This document shows, piece by piece, positions 63,329 through 64,000 of a stretch of 64,000 bases of DNA (its first letter is position 1; each line of letters begins with the position of its first letter). The DNA comes from Flavobacterium sp. MFBS3-15 (GTDB lineage Bacteria; Bacteroidota; Bacteroidia; Flavobacteriales; Flavobacteriaceae): NCBI RefSeq assembly GCF_026107645.2, contig NZ_JAPCHV010000011.1, positions 1-64,000 of the forward strand, given 5' to 3'. The translations under genes and the position numbers were made by a program. Under the pieces are notes generated by a model. The model did not search any database. It saw nothing but the letters and a program-made list of their open reading frames with translations, and was not told where the DNA came from.

Positions 63329-63943
63329 TTAAAAAATCCCATCATTCAATCGTTGGTTATCCACCTGCTGGCCATTATATTTAAGCGTCCAGCCCATGGT
63401 ATTGGTCAATATAAGTATCTTGCCCAATTCACTAATCAGGCGGTTTTGGGCGTTGCTCTTCAGTGATGATTTTTCAATCTTTTTGGCAAGGCTTTCTCTT
63501 ACCTGTTTATTGATCTTGTTGTAATCTTCCCCTCCAAACTCGTTGAAGCCATTCTGCTCGATGTCATAGTACTTCAAGTCCGGATTTATCTTAATTTCTT
63601 CTTTAGGTATATTGAGTATGGTGATGGTTTTATTAGTCTCATCAATGTCGTATTTTATCTGGCTCAGGTCATAGCCCACAGTTACCTCCGCATTCACAAT
63701 TACGATGGCTTTCTTCTCGGCATCAAAAATATTTAAAAAACCTTTCTTGGTGTTTTTGTAGGTGATCACCTCACTGAAATGCCCTTCGGTCACTACCAGC
63801 TTGCCCACATTGCGTATCTGCTCCTGTATCAGGGCGCTTTCTTCGATTATGGTCGTGCCGTTGTCATCCTTAAACCCGCAATATTTGAACAGCAGTATAA
63901 TGACCCCGACTGCAATGATGCCCAGCAATGCCTTTTTTACCAT
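63329..63943 (-). CDS. DUF4230 family membrane-anchored protein
   Basis: The 204-residue protein has an N-terminal transmembrane helix (about 4-24). It continues with the DUF4230 pattern: LIQEQIRNVGKLVVTEGHFSEVITY, KAIVIVNAEVTVGYDLSQI, ITILNIPKEEIKINPDLKYYDIEQ and KIEKSSLKSNAQNRLISELGKIL. The function is unknown; it is probably in the periplasm on an inner-membrane anchor. It converges on the hydroxylase gene. Confidence 0.88.
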   Translation of the reverse strand: MVKKALLGIIAVGVIILLFKYCGFKDDNGTTIIEESALIQEQIRNVGKLVVTEGHFSEVITYKNTKKGFLNIFDAEKKAIVIVNAEVTVGYDLSQIKYDIDETNKTITILNIPKEEIKINPDLKYYDIEQNGFNEFGGEDYNKINKQVRESLAKKIEKSSLKSNAQNRLISELGKILILTNTMGWTLKYNGQQVDNQRLNDGIF

Positions 63944-64000
63944 CTTTTTGTTTTAAAGTTAGTAAGAATTATAAGGCAGGAATGTTATAGGAGTTATAAT

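Overview
The window is a 64 kb chromosomal stretch from a member of the Bacteroidota, almost certainly a Flavobacterium-like flavobacterium. The main evidence is a complete gldKLMN gliding/type IX secretion cluster, a protein with a type A T9SS sorting domain, SusC-like TonB receptors with carboxypeptidase-like N-termini, a short primary sigma factor without region 1.1, exosortase XrtF, and promoters of the Bacteroidota type (TTG, about 19-21 bases, TAnnTTTG). No ribosomal RNA, tRNA, CRISPR array, prophage or insertion sequence was seen. Most of the window reads as core chromosome of moderate GC, with a few AT-rich small genes that look acquired.

Layout. 1-2.5 kb: tail of an unrecognised gene and a metal-type TonB receptor with two candidate DtxR/MntR-like operators. 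2.6-4.4 kb: an AT-rich DUF2971 gene and an AraC regulator. 5-10.4 kb: an RND efflux operon (adaptor, pump, TolC-like channel). 10.6-15.2 kb, minus strand: rpe, the primary sigma factor, an ECF sigma/anti-sigma-like pair and an HTH regulator. 15.3-19 kb: two surface or envelope proteins, a CDP-alcohol phosphatidyltransferase, a RelE/ParE-type toxin-antitoxin pair and a lipoprotein, with three near-identical terminators. 19.1-21.9 kb: pnp and rpsO. 22-23.5 kb: a GAF protein and a fused XrtF/XrtF-associated protein. 23.6-28.2 kb: a Cys/His-rich periplasmic protein, a TonB receptor and an HMA-domain protein, apparently a metal-handling cassette, then a porin. 28.2-30.5 kb: a large secreted protein with a TonB plug remnant.

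30.6-38 kb is a minus-strand housekeeping run: miaB, sigma-54 activator, lptE, a TPR protein, secG, groES, groL. It is interrupted between miaB and the activator by a GxxExxY gene framed by a 25-base perfect inverted repeat. 38.2-46.7 kb carries topA, an arginase-fold protein that has lost most of its metal ligands, and gldKLMN. 46.7-54.3 kb holds an FAD oxidoreductase, an ABC-F ATPase, an App1-type phosphatase, a lipid kinase, a GNAT-like protein, a DUF1761 membrane protein and a small HExxH protein. 54.3-57.7 kb has a decayed duplicate of the start of a DUF5522 gene, a small AT-rich gene, intact DUF5522, urocanate hydratase and a DUF4136 lipoprotein. 57.8-64 kb has a T9SS cargo protein, a secreted unknown, an aromatic amino acid hydroxylase with a long C-terminal extension, and a DUF4230 protein.

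The observations most worth following are the GxxExxY element with its terminal inverted repeats, the XrtF fusion, the degenerate arginase-like protein beside the T9SS motor genes, the Cys/His metal cassette, the paired TTAG-N6-CTAA sites at the first receptor, and the duplicated DUF5522 start. Several families of imperfect palindromic repeats occupy intergenic spaces. All coordinates and motifs were read by eye; no database search was run.
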